Source: Primulina eburnea
Lineage: Eukaryota > Streptophyta > Magnoliopsida > Lamiales > Gesneriaceae
Reading direction: 5' to 3'
Length of the DNA: 64,000 nt
Assembly: GCF_022965805.1 (NCBI RefSeq)
Contig: NC_133101.1
Location: 18,571,054-18,635,053 of the forward strand
The translations under genes were made by a program, and so were the position numbers. Below are positions 49,252 to 60,452 of the stretch, piece after piece. The notes below the pieces were generated by a model. The model was given only the letters and a program-made list of their open reading frames with translations. It searched no databases and was not told the origin of the DNA. Every line of letters starts with the position of its first letter. Positions within the stretch are counted from its first letter, which is position 1.

Positions 49252-49959
49252 GTAACCTAGTTATTTAACATTTATATATTGCCTATTCTTGCATGAAATG
49301 TTGAATTTGTTACTAGATTTGATTTGAGAAGCAAGACTTAACCTAGTGGAACTTAGGTTGCATGTCCTACTTATTTGGGTTTAAGATATGATTTTAAGAA
49401 CCCTACAAAATGTTATGAATTTTGTGCCTTATTTTATGTTAAGGATGTAATATTTCCAAATAAAAAGTTTTAGGGCCAAATTTAAGAATATCATAACTAA
49501 GAAACTTTCTTGGTATTTTCGAATTATTGGCAAGGGTCATCGTGCAAATTCTGAAATTTGAGGACCAAAATATAATTTCCAAAATCTTGGGGGTTTAACG
49601 TGCGAATTCCAAAATTCGAGGGGTAAATGCGAATTCCGAGATTTGAGGGACCGAAATGTAAATAATTGTAATATCAAGGGCTCAATTGTAATTACCGAAA
49701 CCTTGAGCACTAAGTAGTAATTTCCGAAAATTTTAAGGGACTAAAAATGAGATTTTGCAAAAAAATTTAAGGGCCAAATTGCAATTATCCAAAATTGGGG
49801 GACTAGAATGCATAAAGTTCGAAAATATAAGGGCTAAAATACAATTTTCATGAAATGCTTAAGCTCGACATGCAATTTTTTTGTGAATTTGGGAAATTAA
49901 TGATAGTGGAATCCTTAAGTTTCAACTCGAAAATATCTAAAAGACATCTTTCACCGCAG
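49252..49959 (+). other. Predicted intron at the gag/protease junction of element C
   Basis: Donor CAG|GTAACC and acceptor CACCGCAG|GA, 708 bp. Splicing joins LITG to [21 protein letters not shown] in the same phase (after the first base of the Gly codon) as in element B. Unspliced, the frame stops four codons later. The intron contains several diverged copies of a motif of the form AGGGNNNAAATNNNATT (about 49520-49840), which suggests tandem expansion and explains its length against 197 bp in B. Confidence 0.65.
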
Positions 49960-52900
49960 GAAGGATTATTATTCTAGGTGTAGCTACCTATGCATTGCTA
50001 GATTCAGGAGCTACACATTCCTTCATATCTGAAACCTTCATCAATAGACTGAATATTACTCCTCAAGATATGGGTTTGGGTTTCAAAGTTTTGATTCCAT
50101 CCGGTGACCAGATGCTCAAATCTAAGGTTGTCAAGAATCTGGAGCTTCGTTTATTCAAAAATGTAGTTCGGGCAGATCTTATTGTGCTTCCTATGCCCGA
50201 ATTCGATATTATACTTGGGATGGATTGGTTATCAGTGAATGGAGCTTCGATTGATTTTAGTCAGCGATCTGTGTCTATTCGACCGCCTAGTGGTAAACCT
50301 TTTGTTTTTGAGGCGGCAAGGAACAAGCAAATGCCGCACATTATCTCTTGTTTATGTGCGAGGAAGCTTATTAAGCGTGGATGCTCAGCTTATCTAGCAT
50401 GTGTCACTACTGCTCATGAGTCTATCAGTCAGAAGTTAGAGGATGTTGCTATTGTGAGAGATTTTCCTAGCGTCTTTCTCGAGGATGTTTCTGGCATTCC
50501 GCCCGATCGTGAAGTGGAATTCTCTATTGATTTAGTGCCGGGCACAGTTCCTATATCAAAATTACCCTATCGTCTAGCACCTGAAGAAATGAAAGAATTA
50601 AAAGATCAAATACAGGACTTGTTAGACAAGGGTTTCATTCGCCCTAGTTACTCTCCATGGGGCTCACCGGTATTATTTGTGAAAAAGAAAGATGGTAGTA
50701 TGCGTCTTTGCATCGATTATCGAGAGCTCAATAGGGTCACTATCAAAAATAAGTATCCACTGCCAAGAATCGAGGATTTATTTTACCAGTTGCAAGGAGC
50801 ATCGATTTTCTCTAAGATTGATCTACGTTCGGGATACCACCAGTTGAAAGTGAAAGAAGCAGATGTCCATAAGACAGCATTCAGAACTAGATATGGGCAC
50901 TATGAGTTTATGGTCATGCCATTCGGGTTGACCAACGCTGCCAGCGATCTTCATGGATCTCATGAATCGCGTATTTCAGCCGTATCTGGATCAGTTTATT
51001 ATTGTCTTCATCGACGACATATTAATCTATTCCAAGAGCAAAGAGGAGCATAGTCGCCATCTGAGAACAGCACTGCAAGTACTGCTAGACAGGAAGCTTT
51101 TTGCGAAATTCAGCAAGTGCGAGTTTTGGCTTGATAGAGTGGCGTTTTTAGGCCACATCATTTCCATCAGTGGAGTGGAAGTTGATCCAAGTAAGGTAGA
51201 GGCAGTGAAAGAGTGGCCAGTGCCGAAGAGTGTCACCGAGATTCGCAGTTTCTTGGGACTAGCTGGCTATTACCGCAAGTTTATTCAGGGGTTCTCAGCT
51301 ATAGCGGTACCTATGACCGCCTTGACAAAGGAAAATGCAAAGTTTATTTGGGGACCCGAGTGTCAAGACAGTTTTGACAAGTTGAAGCAAGCCTTGATAT
51401 CAGCACTAGTGTTATCTATGCCATCGGGGCAAGGGGAGTATGTTCTTTATACTAACGCTTCTAAACTTGGTTTGGGCGCAGTTCTGATGCAAAACGACCG
51501 AGTTATCGCCTATGCGTCGCGGCAGTTGAAAATCCATGAAAAGAAGTACCCTACTCACGATCTTGAGCTTGCAGCAGTAGTCTTCGCACTGAAAATTTGG
51601 AGACACTACCTTTATGGGGAGAAGTGCAAGATATTCACCAATCATAAAAGTTTGAAATACTTCTTCACCCAAAAAGAGTTGAATATGAGACAGCACAGAT
51701 GGCTTGAGTTGGTGAAGGATTACGATTGTGACATTAGCTACCATCCGGGGAAAGCTAACGTTGTGGCAGACGCATTGAGTAGAAAGGCAGTAGTTATCAC
51801 TCATCTATCTCTGCAGAGACCGTTGCAGTCCGAGATGCAGCGGTTTGAGCTCACAGTTTATGCTAGGGGCGAGACCCCTAATCTTGCCACACTCTCAGTA
51901 CAGTCGACTTTGAGGGATAGAATTCGAGAGGGTCAGTCCACTGATGAGCAGTTGCTAAAGTCGAGAGCTAGAGATGAGGCCAAGAGCCGAAACTTGTATT
52001 CAGTGGTGGATGGTATAGTTTGTTATCGAGATATTTATGGGTTCCTAGCGACGATTCTTTGAGAGATCTTATTATGAAGGAAGCCCATGACTCGTCATAT
52101 TCCATTCATCCGGGGACTACGAAAATGTTCAAGGATTTGCAGTTGTTATATTGGTGGCCAGTCATAAATAGAGACATTTTGAGATTTGTATCTGAGTGTT
52201 TGACTTGTCAGTAAGTCAAGGCAGAGCATCAGAGACCAGCGGGAAAATTAAAGCCACTCCCTATTCCCGAGTGGAAACGGGAAAACATCACCATGGACTT
52301 TGTAGTGGGTTTGCCGAAGACTGTGAAAGGATTGAATGTCATTTGGGTGATAATTGATCATTTTACGAAATCAGCTCATTTTCTACCTATTAAGACGACA
52401 TTCACCATGGTTCAGTAAGCAGAGTTGTATATTCGGGAGATAGTTTGTCTGCATGGGATTCCAGTTTCTATTGTTTCTGACAGGGATCCGAGATTCACGT
52501 CCTCTTTTTGGAAAAGTCTGCATGCAGCAATGGGGACCAAGTTATTGTTCAGTACAGCGTTCCACCCTCAAATCGATGGTCAGTCAGAAAGAGTTTTACA
52601 GATTTTGGAGGATCTACTACGAGCATGTGTTATTGATTTCCAAGGCAGTTGGGAACCGAAATTACCTCTAGTGGAGTTCGCCTACAATAACAGCTTCCAA
52701 TCATCAATTGGAATGGCTACTTTTGAGGCACTCTATGGAAGGAAATGTAGATCTCCTATTCATTGGGACGAGGTTTGGGAAAGAAGGGATATTGGTCCGG
52801 ATGTCATCGAAGAGACAGCTGAACTTGTGGTCAAAATTCGGGAGAGAATGAAGACTGCACAAAGCCGACAAAAGAGTTATGCGGACAAGAGGCGAAGGGA

Positions 52901-53339
52901 CTTAGAGTTTGCAGTGGGCGACCACGTATTTGTGAAAATAGCACCTATGAAGGGTGTTATGCGTTTTGGCAAGAAAGACAAGCTTAGTCCAAGGTTTATA
53001 GGTCCGTTTGAGATTTTGGAGAGGATTGGGACAGTAGTCTATAGAGTGGCATTGCCACCAGCACTTTCAGGAGTTCACAACGTGTTCCATGTTTCAATGC
53101 TGCGGAAGTACATGTCTAATCCATCACATGTACTTAATTATGAACCTCTTCAACTAACTCCACATATGACATATGAGGAAAGGCCTGTCCAGATCTTAGC
53201 AAGGCAAGAGAGGAGATTGCGTAATAAAGTCATTCCAATGGTCAAGGTCAAGTGGCTGAATCACTCGGAAGAGGAAGCTACTTGGGAAACCGAGAGGGAC
53301 TTGTTGAGTCGCTATCCAGATTTATTCGGTAAGTTCTAA
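49960..53339 (+). pseudogene. pol: Pol of element C (PR-RT-RNase H-IN-chromodomain), broken
   Basis: Protease DSGATHSF (about 50000) and ILGMDWL (about 50212); RT from about 50540 with FIDDILIYS near 51010; RNase H near 51440-51790; integrase with CLTC near 52200, MDFVVGLP near 52292, VSDRDPRF near 52480 and GQSERV near 52580; chromodomain-like EEATWETERDLLSRYPDLF at 53270-53330. Breaks: frameshift near 50937, frameshift near 52030, stops at 52212-52214 and 52416-52418. Two RNase H positions that are normally Asp are Asn here (TNAS near 51452 and TNHKS near 51639). Confidence 0.93.
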
Positions 53340-53361
53340 TTTTGAGGACGAAATTTTATTT

Positions 53362-53383
53362 AAGGGGGGGGGGGGGGAGGAAT
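53362..53383 (+). other. Polypurine tract of element C with a run of 14 G
   Basis: AA, then G at 53364-53377, then AGGAA directly before the 3' LTR. The G run is longer than in B (6 G), which may be slippage or an assembly artefact. Confidence 0.85.
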
Positions 53384-56177
53384 TGTAAGGTCCAAAGAAA
53401 TTAAGACGACGTAACTCAACTGCATGCAAATCTAAAAAATATGAAAAATGAGTAATTTATTTTAATGGCAAATTAATTATGTGACATACATGCTTATTAT
53501 GATTTTATTGTCATTCTGCATGAAATTGTATTTTTAAAGGATATTCAAGTGACGATCGAGGAACAGAGACTGAGGGCTGAAAAATGTAAAAATGTTTTAT
53601 TAAATAATTAATTTTAATTATTTAATATAAGGGTGATGGTTTTCTCATATTTTTGAAAACAAGGAATTTTGAGGTGATTTTATACGTCGGGACTAATTTT
53701 TTATCGGTGTTGGATTTTCAACCAGAATGCGAATTTTTAAGCAGTCTGGTTATTTAATCCACTAACTATTTTTATGAAAACCATTTTATAAGTTTATTTA
53801 AATCCTAACTAGCACTAGTGGGCTTAATTATGAGCTAAATAGGCCTTAAGTCTATTAAATAAATTAATTAGCATATAAAAAACAATAAACCCAAAGCTAG
53901 ACTCTGATACTCACGCCGCTCAAAATTATCAAAAGCAAAAGCATTCCCTCGGTGCAGCAGCAGACTCTCGGCCGTGGGAAGCAGCAGCTTTTTCTTTCAA
54001 AGTTTTAAGGGAAGCTAGCCTCGGTTCTCTCCGTTCTTCGTCGCCGTCGGTATTTCGTGCGTATATAACGCAAAGGCACGCCTATATCTTCCTTTTCTCA
54101 TCCATTACATCATAGTATCGATTTAATTTATGTATGCACGAAGAACTCGAAGTTTTATTCCAGAATATTCGGTTTTCACATATACATGCTATGATCTAAT
54201 GTTTTATGTGCCGATTCATGTCTTACATGTTATAGGGACTGCCATGATGATTAGGATGTGACCAAAAAAGGCTATACATGTTTTAAAACACATAACCACG
54301 CTTAGACCACTAAAAAACCGAAAGGAAAACGAAAAGAAAAGGCGTGCACCGTCTACTTTCATGAGTGGCGATCGGATTTCATGTTTTAGGGTGAGGCTTG
54401 GCTTGGCTTGGGCCAGGGCATAGCCAGAGGTGGTCATGAGTCAGGGCGAGAATCCTAGCCATGCTAGGACTCGAACCGAAAGCTCGAGAAAGAGTCCTAG
54501 CAAGGTTATGACTCCACCCGAGAACCCTGCACAGATTTGTGCAGGGCGTTGGAGGCTCGAGGCATGGGGCACGGGCCGGACTAGGGTATCTCACTAGAGT
54601 CCTAAGAGGGTAGGGGAGTGACTGGTTTGGGGCCTGGGCTCGTCGGCTGGGTCCTGGAAGCAAAAGGAAAAATCCTGCCACTTTTAGAACTCTCGGCCAA
54701 CATAGGGTCCAATTGGAGGTTTTTGTTTTTATGGTGTGGGTCAGGGTCTTGGTGAACTTAGGGTCCAGGAGGTTAATTTAGGATGTTGGGTAAGTTTTGG
54801 ACCAACATGGTTTGGTGGTAACTCGTGAAAATTAAGAGATGGCTCGGGGTTGAAGTTTAAGTGTCAAAAGAGGGCTTCTAATGAATTAAAAAACTGAAAA
54901 ATGGTTCACGGGGGTCGAGTCGTGATTCAAAAAAGCTAAAATAATATAAAAAGACTAAATTTTGAATTTAGGAATTTTATATTAAATTTTGGGATTTTTC
55001 GGGATTAAAACACCGTCAAAAGAGTTAATTAAAGATAAATGAAAAAAGTCTATTATTTAAGCTAAATAAAATTACGAAAAAATTCTTGTAAGCTTAATTA
55101 ATTATTTGGGACATGTTAGAGTCAAGAAATCGAGAAAAAAGTTAGAATCGTAAAATGTCACGATTAGGGGTAAAACGGTCTTTTTACACCTAAAATTAGT
55201 AAGGGTCATGGCAGTGCCCTAAATGTTGTTTTTATGATGTTATGTTCATTTTTAAATGTTCATGATTTATTGATGATTTATTTTAAATGTCCATGAATTT
55301 TATGATTGAAAGTTGACATTTAAAATATATAGTGCATGCTTGGTTTCAAAAGAAATTATATTTATGCATGATTTTTTTTAAGTGATGAAAACATGAAAAC
55401 ATTGATGAAAGTGAAGTGATTGTGACTATGAGGATATGAGGATATGAGGTTATGATTGAGGACAGGCCAAGGCTCAGTTGACGATCCTGTGTCGCTGATG
55501 TCCCCGCCGCCGAGTACTGTGGTTTCATGTAGATGGTACCATTGACTTTTGAGGATTGAGGAAAGTCACAATTAACGATCTGAATTCAATAAAAGAAAAG
55601 ATAATGTTTATGATCATGAAAAAGATCATGTCATGTTATGATTGAGGAAAAGGTAAAGGTGAGGTTCAGGTTATGCATATCACGAAAATGTTATTTTACG
55701 TAAAGGTATTTTCACTGTTGCATGTGGTTTTATAAGTATTACTCGTTACAAAGATTTGGTGTGTTGAGTCTTTAGACTCACTAGGTTTGATGGATGCAGG
55801 TGAGGCTGAGGGAGGCCTTGACGCATGAGATGACTAGATTGGAGGTGCACACAAACAGAGGACCAGCGTTTCTACTATTTCCGCACCCATGATTTTGATG
55901 AAGTTTTTACGTTAAAAAAATTTTAAGACCATTTATTTATGCTTTAGAGTGGTTTTGGAGAGGAGTATATGTTTCACGTTTAATGCTTTCTAGGTTTGGT
56001 TAAACATGCGATGATTTTATTTTATGACTATTGCACTTGATTTCAAAATTCTAGTTAGTGGATGTTCTAGATCATGGGCAAAATATTTTATTAAAATATT
56101 TTCATGTGTTGTCCAAATAAAAAAAAACTAAAAATATTTTCTAGTACATTTTAAACGATAGAACACGAGACGTTTCA
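53384..56177 (+). repeat. 3' LTR of element C
   Basis: TGTAAGGTCC...GAGACGTTTCA, partner of 44340-47124. Numerous single-base differences and small indels separate the two (for example an extra TGATTTATTGA block near 55263). Confidence 0.93.
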
Positions 56178-56182
56178 GGTAT

Positions 56183-59100
56183 GGTAGAAGACGTGTTGGT
56201 CCAAGTTGATAACTTTGTATATCCTGTCGATTTCATAGTTTTAGATACACAACCTATTGAAGCTTGTAATGAAATTCCTGTAATTTTAGGTCGTCCATTT
56301 TTAGCTACTTCTAATGCTCTTATAAATTGCAGGAATGGAATAATGAAATTGTCATTTGGTAACATGACCTTGTAAATTAATGTATTTAATCTTTGTAATC
56401 AACCACATGACAAAGGAAATGAAAGTGAAGATGAAAATCTTATTGAAACTCTTGTGGAAGAAAACATTCAAGAAGGGAGTACTTGTGACAAATTAGATAT
56501 TTGTTCAATTGATATTGTTAAAGAAAATATTGAAATTGATCTTGATGATTTTATTAGGTATCACCCGTTACCAGGATCAGAAAAATAATTTGAGGCGAAA
56601 TATGAGAACAAAGATGAACCACCCATATTGGAGTTAAAACCCTTGCCAGAAGAATTGAAGTATGCATTTCTTGTAGAAGATGAAACATATCCAGTGATAA
56701 TTTCTTCCAAAATATCAAGTAATCAAGAAGGTAAATTAGTTGATATGCTTAAAAGACATAAAAATGCAATTGGTTGGACACTAAAAGATCTTAAGGGCAT
56801 TAATCCACTAATTTGCACTCACAAAATTCACTTAGAAGAAAATGCTAAAACATCTCAACAACCACAAAGGAGATTAAATCCACACATGAAAGATGTTGTG
56901 AAAACTGAAGTTCTCAAACTACTTGATGTTGGAATTATCTACCTTATTTCTGATAGTAAGTGGGTAAGCCCAACACAAGTAGTTCCAAAAAAATCTGGCA
57001 TCACATTGATAAAAAATGAAAAAAGTGAATTGTTAACAAGTCGAGTCCCATCTGATTGGCGGATGTGTATTGATTATAGAAAATTAAAAGATGCCACTAG
57101 AAAAGATCATTTTCCATTACCATTTTTGGATCAAATTTTAGAAAGAGTAGCAGGTCATTCCTACTACTGTTTTCTTGATGGATAATCAGGTTATTATCAA
57201 ATTCCCATTGCACTCGAAGATCAAGAAAAAACAACATTCACATGTCCTTTTGGAACATTTGCATTCAGAAAGATGTCATTTGGTTTATGCAATTCCCCAG
57301 CAACATTTCAAAGATGTATGCTAAGAATTTTTAGTGACATGGTTGAAAACTGTTTGGATATTTTCATGGATGATTTAACTGTTTTTGGGAGTACATTTGA
57401 TAATTGTCTTGAAAATTTGGAAAAAGTTTTAAAAAGATGTGAGGAAAAAGGTTTATTTTAAATTGGGAAAAATGTCATTACATGATTACTTATGGAATTG
57501 TTTTGGGACATGTCGTGTCATCTCATGGAATTGAAGTTGATAAAGCAAAAGTTGATGTCATTGCCAATTTACCCCCTCCAAAAACCATTAAAGAAATCCG
57601 CTCATTTTTGGGACATGCTGGATTTTATAGGAGGGTTATAAAGGACTTTAGTTTAATCTCTAAACCCATTTGTAACCTCTTAACAAAATACAATTCATTT
57701 GAGTGGACTCAAGAATGTCAAAATGCTTTTGATAAAATCATTCGACATTTAACATCAGCTCCTATCATGCAACCTCCTGATTGGTCTTTACCATTTGAAA
57801 TCATGTGCGATGCGAGTGATTATGCAGTCGGTGCAGTATTGGGTCAAAGAAGAAACTGTAAGCCTTATGTGATATATTATGCAAGTAGAACTTTAAACAA
57901 TGCTCAAATGAATTATTCCACAACTGAAAAAGAACTACTTGCTGTAATATTTGCATTAGATAAATTTCGTTCTTATTTGATTGGATCAACAACTATTGTG
58001 TTTACTGATCATTCTTCTATTAGATATTTGTTGACCAAACAGGATGCAAAGCCACGACTGATACGATGGATTTTGTTGCTCCAAGAATTTGACATTGTGA
58101 TCAAAGATAAAAATGGAACCGAGAATGTCGTAGCCGATCATTTATCGAGACTAGTAACAGTATCATCTTGTGAAATGGCACCAATTGATGATAATTTTTC
58201 TGATGAACATCTCTTTTCAGTTACTACTATACCTTGGTTTGCTAACATAGTAAATTTTCTTGTGACAGGAAAAATGCCACCGCAATGGAGTTCCCAAGAT
58301 AAAAGAAAATTTTTGAATGAGGTAAAAAACTTTTATTGGGATTATCCGTCTCTATTCATGTATTGTCCAGATCAAATTTTTCGACGTTGCATACCCGACA
58401 ATGAGGTTAGTAGTGTCATTAAATTTTGTCATTCAGACGCATGCGGAGGACATTTTTCTTCAAAGAAAACGACTGCAAAAATCTTGCAGTGTGGATTTTA
58501 TTGCCCACTTTGTTTAAAGACACCCACGAAATCTGCAAGATCTGTGAAAATTGTCAAAAATTGGGTGCGATTTCAAAAAGAAACATGATGCCTTTGAATC
58601 CTATCATTGAAATTGAAATCTTTGACTGTTGGGGAATTGATTTTATGGGACCTTTTCTACCATCGTTTGGATACTTGTATATTTTAGTTGCAGTTGATTA
58701 TGTTTCCAAATGGATAGAGGCAATTCCATTTCGAACAAATGATCATAAAATCGTTATCAAATTTTTGAAAGAAAATATTTTTAGTAGATTTGAAATTCCT
58801 CGAGCCATGATAAGTGATGGGGGAACTCACTTTGTTAATAAACCATTTGCTTCATTAATGAAAAAATATGGTATTACTCACAAAGTAACTACTCCTTATC
58901 ATCCTCAAACAAATGGACAAGTTGAATTAGCTAATAGGGAGATAAAGCAAAGTTTGGAAAAAACTGTTAACTCAAATCGAAAAGATTGGTCTCTGCGACT
59001 TAATGATGCACTTTGGGCATATCGAACAGCTTTTGAAATATCATTGAATATTTGTCCCTATAGGTTGGTTTATGGAAAATATTGTCATTTGCCTGTGGAA

Positions 59101-59466
59101 TTGGAACATAAAGCTTATTGGGCGATCAAAACTTTTAATTCAAGCATGGATGAGGCCAGCAAATTGCGTAAATTGCAACTTAATGAACTTGATGAACTCA
59201 GAAATGATGCGTATCAGAATTCAAGGATTTATAAAGAAAAAATAAAATCATTTCATGATAAAACAGTTCTTTGAAAATCATTTGAGATTGGTAAGAAAGT
59301 TTTGCTTTATAATTGTTGACTTCACATATTTCCAAGAAAATTACGATCAAGATGGACAGGCCCATATATTGTAAAACATGTGTATCATTATGGAGCTGTG
59401 AAAATTGAAAATCCTAAAAATGTGATGTTTTTAAAGTAAATGGACAAAGGCTTAAACCATTTTTAG
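56183..59466 (+). pseudogene. pol: Pol of element G (protease end, RT, RNase H, integrase), broken
   Basis: Continues protease (ILGRPFLATSNA near 56283). RT from about 56850 to 57600 with FMDDLTVFG near 57366. RNase H with [14 protein letters not shown] near 57808, [14 protein letters not shown] near 57920 and [11 protein letters not shown] near 58002. Integrase with an HHCC zinc end (from about 58420), GIDFMGPF near 58635, ISDGGTHF near 58812, [11 protein letters not shown] near 58917 and a GPY-type C-terminus (RWTGPYIV near 59355). Stops at 56373, 56586, 57183, 57459, 59272 and 59314; frameshifts near 57475 and 58530. Athila-like by sequence and primer site. Notably, no LTR follows; two further ORFs do. 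Confidence 0.92.
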
Positions 59467-59529
59467 AAAATGAAATCTTTAAAAAAGAGTTTAATTCCCT
59501 TTTCGATCCTTGATTTTTTGTGTTGAAAT

Positions 59530-59553
59530 TGATTTTGTTTCTTTTTATTTCAG
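59530..59553 (+). promoter_or_regulatory. Candidate splice acceptor upstream of the Carla_C4-like ORF
   Basis: A pyrimidine-rich run ending TTTTTATTTCAG|GG lies between the end of pol and the ORF at 59686. It could serve a spliced subgenomic mRNA that skips gag-pol, as env-like ORFs of other retroelements do. A 10-codon upstream ORF (ATG at 59585) lies between. Inference only. Confidence 0.35.
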
Positions 59554-59685
59554 GGTTCCTTAATCTTTTTATTTTCCCGGTTAAATGGCGGATAACGGTA
59601 CTCTGTGGCTCTCATAGTCGGTTTAATCAGTTTCCCACAATTGCTGATACAAAAATAAAAAAAATTCATTTCTTTTCTTTTCAAA

Positions 59686-60285
59686 ATGGATGAAATTCTC
59701 TCAAAAATTTGTAAATATTTTCCTTCTGTTTCTGAAAATGTTCTAAGAAACATTTATGCAGGAAGGTGTGAAAGATTGAGATTGCTAATGCAAAAAGGAA
59801 TTCCAGAAGATATTCGTCTTGTAATAGAAGCTAAGGTCCGATTAGGAGGAGAATTTCCACAATCATTGCTCATTCGGTATTTGCCTGGATTAGGAAAAAG
59901 CACTTATGCGAAAAAACGAAGGGCCAAAAGGTTAGGGGTTTGTCATAAGTGTGCAAGATGGACTTGTGACACACGATGCAGATCTTTGGGATGTGTTTCC
60001 AATAACAGAGAAGATAAAATTGATTTCATTAAGAATGGGCTGAGTAAGGAGTCTTTAGATAACATCTTATTGACTCTTGAGACTCATTCTAGTGGACACG
60101 TGCATATTGAACTTCTTCGTTTATGGAAACAATTCCAAGATGAGCGTCATCTTAATAGTCTTGGGAATCCGACAAAAAAAGACCCTGTTTGCCAATTTAT
60201 AAGAAAATTGGATGGGAAGCATATCCTCGACTCATTGAAGGCGTTGAAGACGTTTCTGGACGTAAAACTCAGAGGAAAATTGTGA
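59686..60285 (+). CDS. Carla_C4-like Cys-rich nucleic-acid-binding protein in a retrotransposon
   Basis: Intact 199-codon ORF with an AAAATGG start context, between integrase and LOG. Residues 74-82 form a basic patch (YAKKRRAKR). Directly after it are cysteines at 86, 89, 94, 98 and 103, giving a C-X2-C-X8-C-X4-C zinc-finger pattern with C94 extra. Basic patch plus C4 finger, including the CHKC core and the spacing to the patch, is the hallmark of the small nucleic-acid-binding proteins encoded at the 3' end of carlavirus genomes. In that family these act in RNA binding, silencing suppression or host transcription, and at least one (chrysanthemum virus B p12) is reported to enter the nucleus and act on host transcription. 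The N-terminal 60 and C-terminal 95 residues match nothing I know. No signal peptide or membrane segment. The alternative is an unrelated zinc-finger protein of convergent shape. Confidence 0.7.
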   Translation: MDEILSKICKYFPSVSENVLRNIYAGRCERLRLLMQKGIPEDIRLVIEAKVRLGGEFPQSLLIRYLPGLGKSTYAKKRRAKRLGVCHKCARWTCDTRCRSLGCVSNNREDKIDFIKNGLSKESLDNILLTLETHSSGHVHIELLRLWKQFQDERHLNSLGNPTKKDPVCQFIRKLDGKHILDSLKALKTFLDVKLRGKL

Positions 60286-60452
60286 GCCACAATCACACTA
60301 CTATTTATATGCATGTGTGTCATTATTGTTTTTACTGCTTATTCTGTTTACAACTGTGACCCATAGTTTTGTCCTGATAACATATTACCCCTATAAAATC
60401 TCTCATCTTTCTCTCTATTTTAGCAGAAAAAAAGAAGAAAGTAAAAAAAACC
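60286..60452 (+). promoter_or_regulatory. Spacer between the two extra ORFs, with TATA-like box and acceptor-like tract
   Basis: CTATAAAAT at 60391-60399 resembles a TATA box about 55 bp before the LOG start. It is followed by a pyrimidine tract ending TATTTTAGCAG at 60426, which also resembles a 3' splice site. LOG could therefore have its own promoter or be reached by splicing. Neither is shown. Confidence 0.35.

Larger units (their letters stand above)
44340..56177 (+). mobile_element. Element C: 11.8-kb chromovirus, inactive, inserted in G
   Basis: It is flanked by GGTAT at 44335-44339 and 56178-56182. The LTRs (2785 and 2794 bp) start TGTAAGGTCC and end GAGACGTTTCA. The interior has the tRNA-iMet primer site, gag with an embedded MITE, a predicted intron, pol with a chromodomain-like end, and a polypurine tract. 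The LTRs differ at many positions, so it is much older than E and F. Related LTRs occur at 2027-18287 and 61246-62827, both on the minus strand. Confidence 0.95.

Noticed and set aside
54379..54681. 100-aa Pro-rich minus-strand ORF
   Set aside because: Lies in the 3' LTR of C; the equivalent region of the 5' LTR does not keep it.
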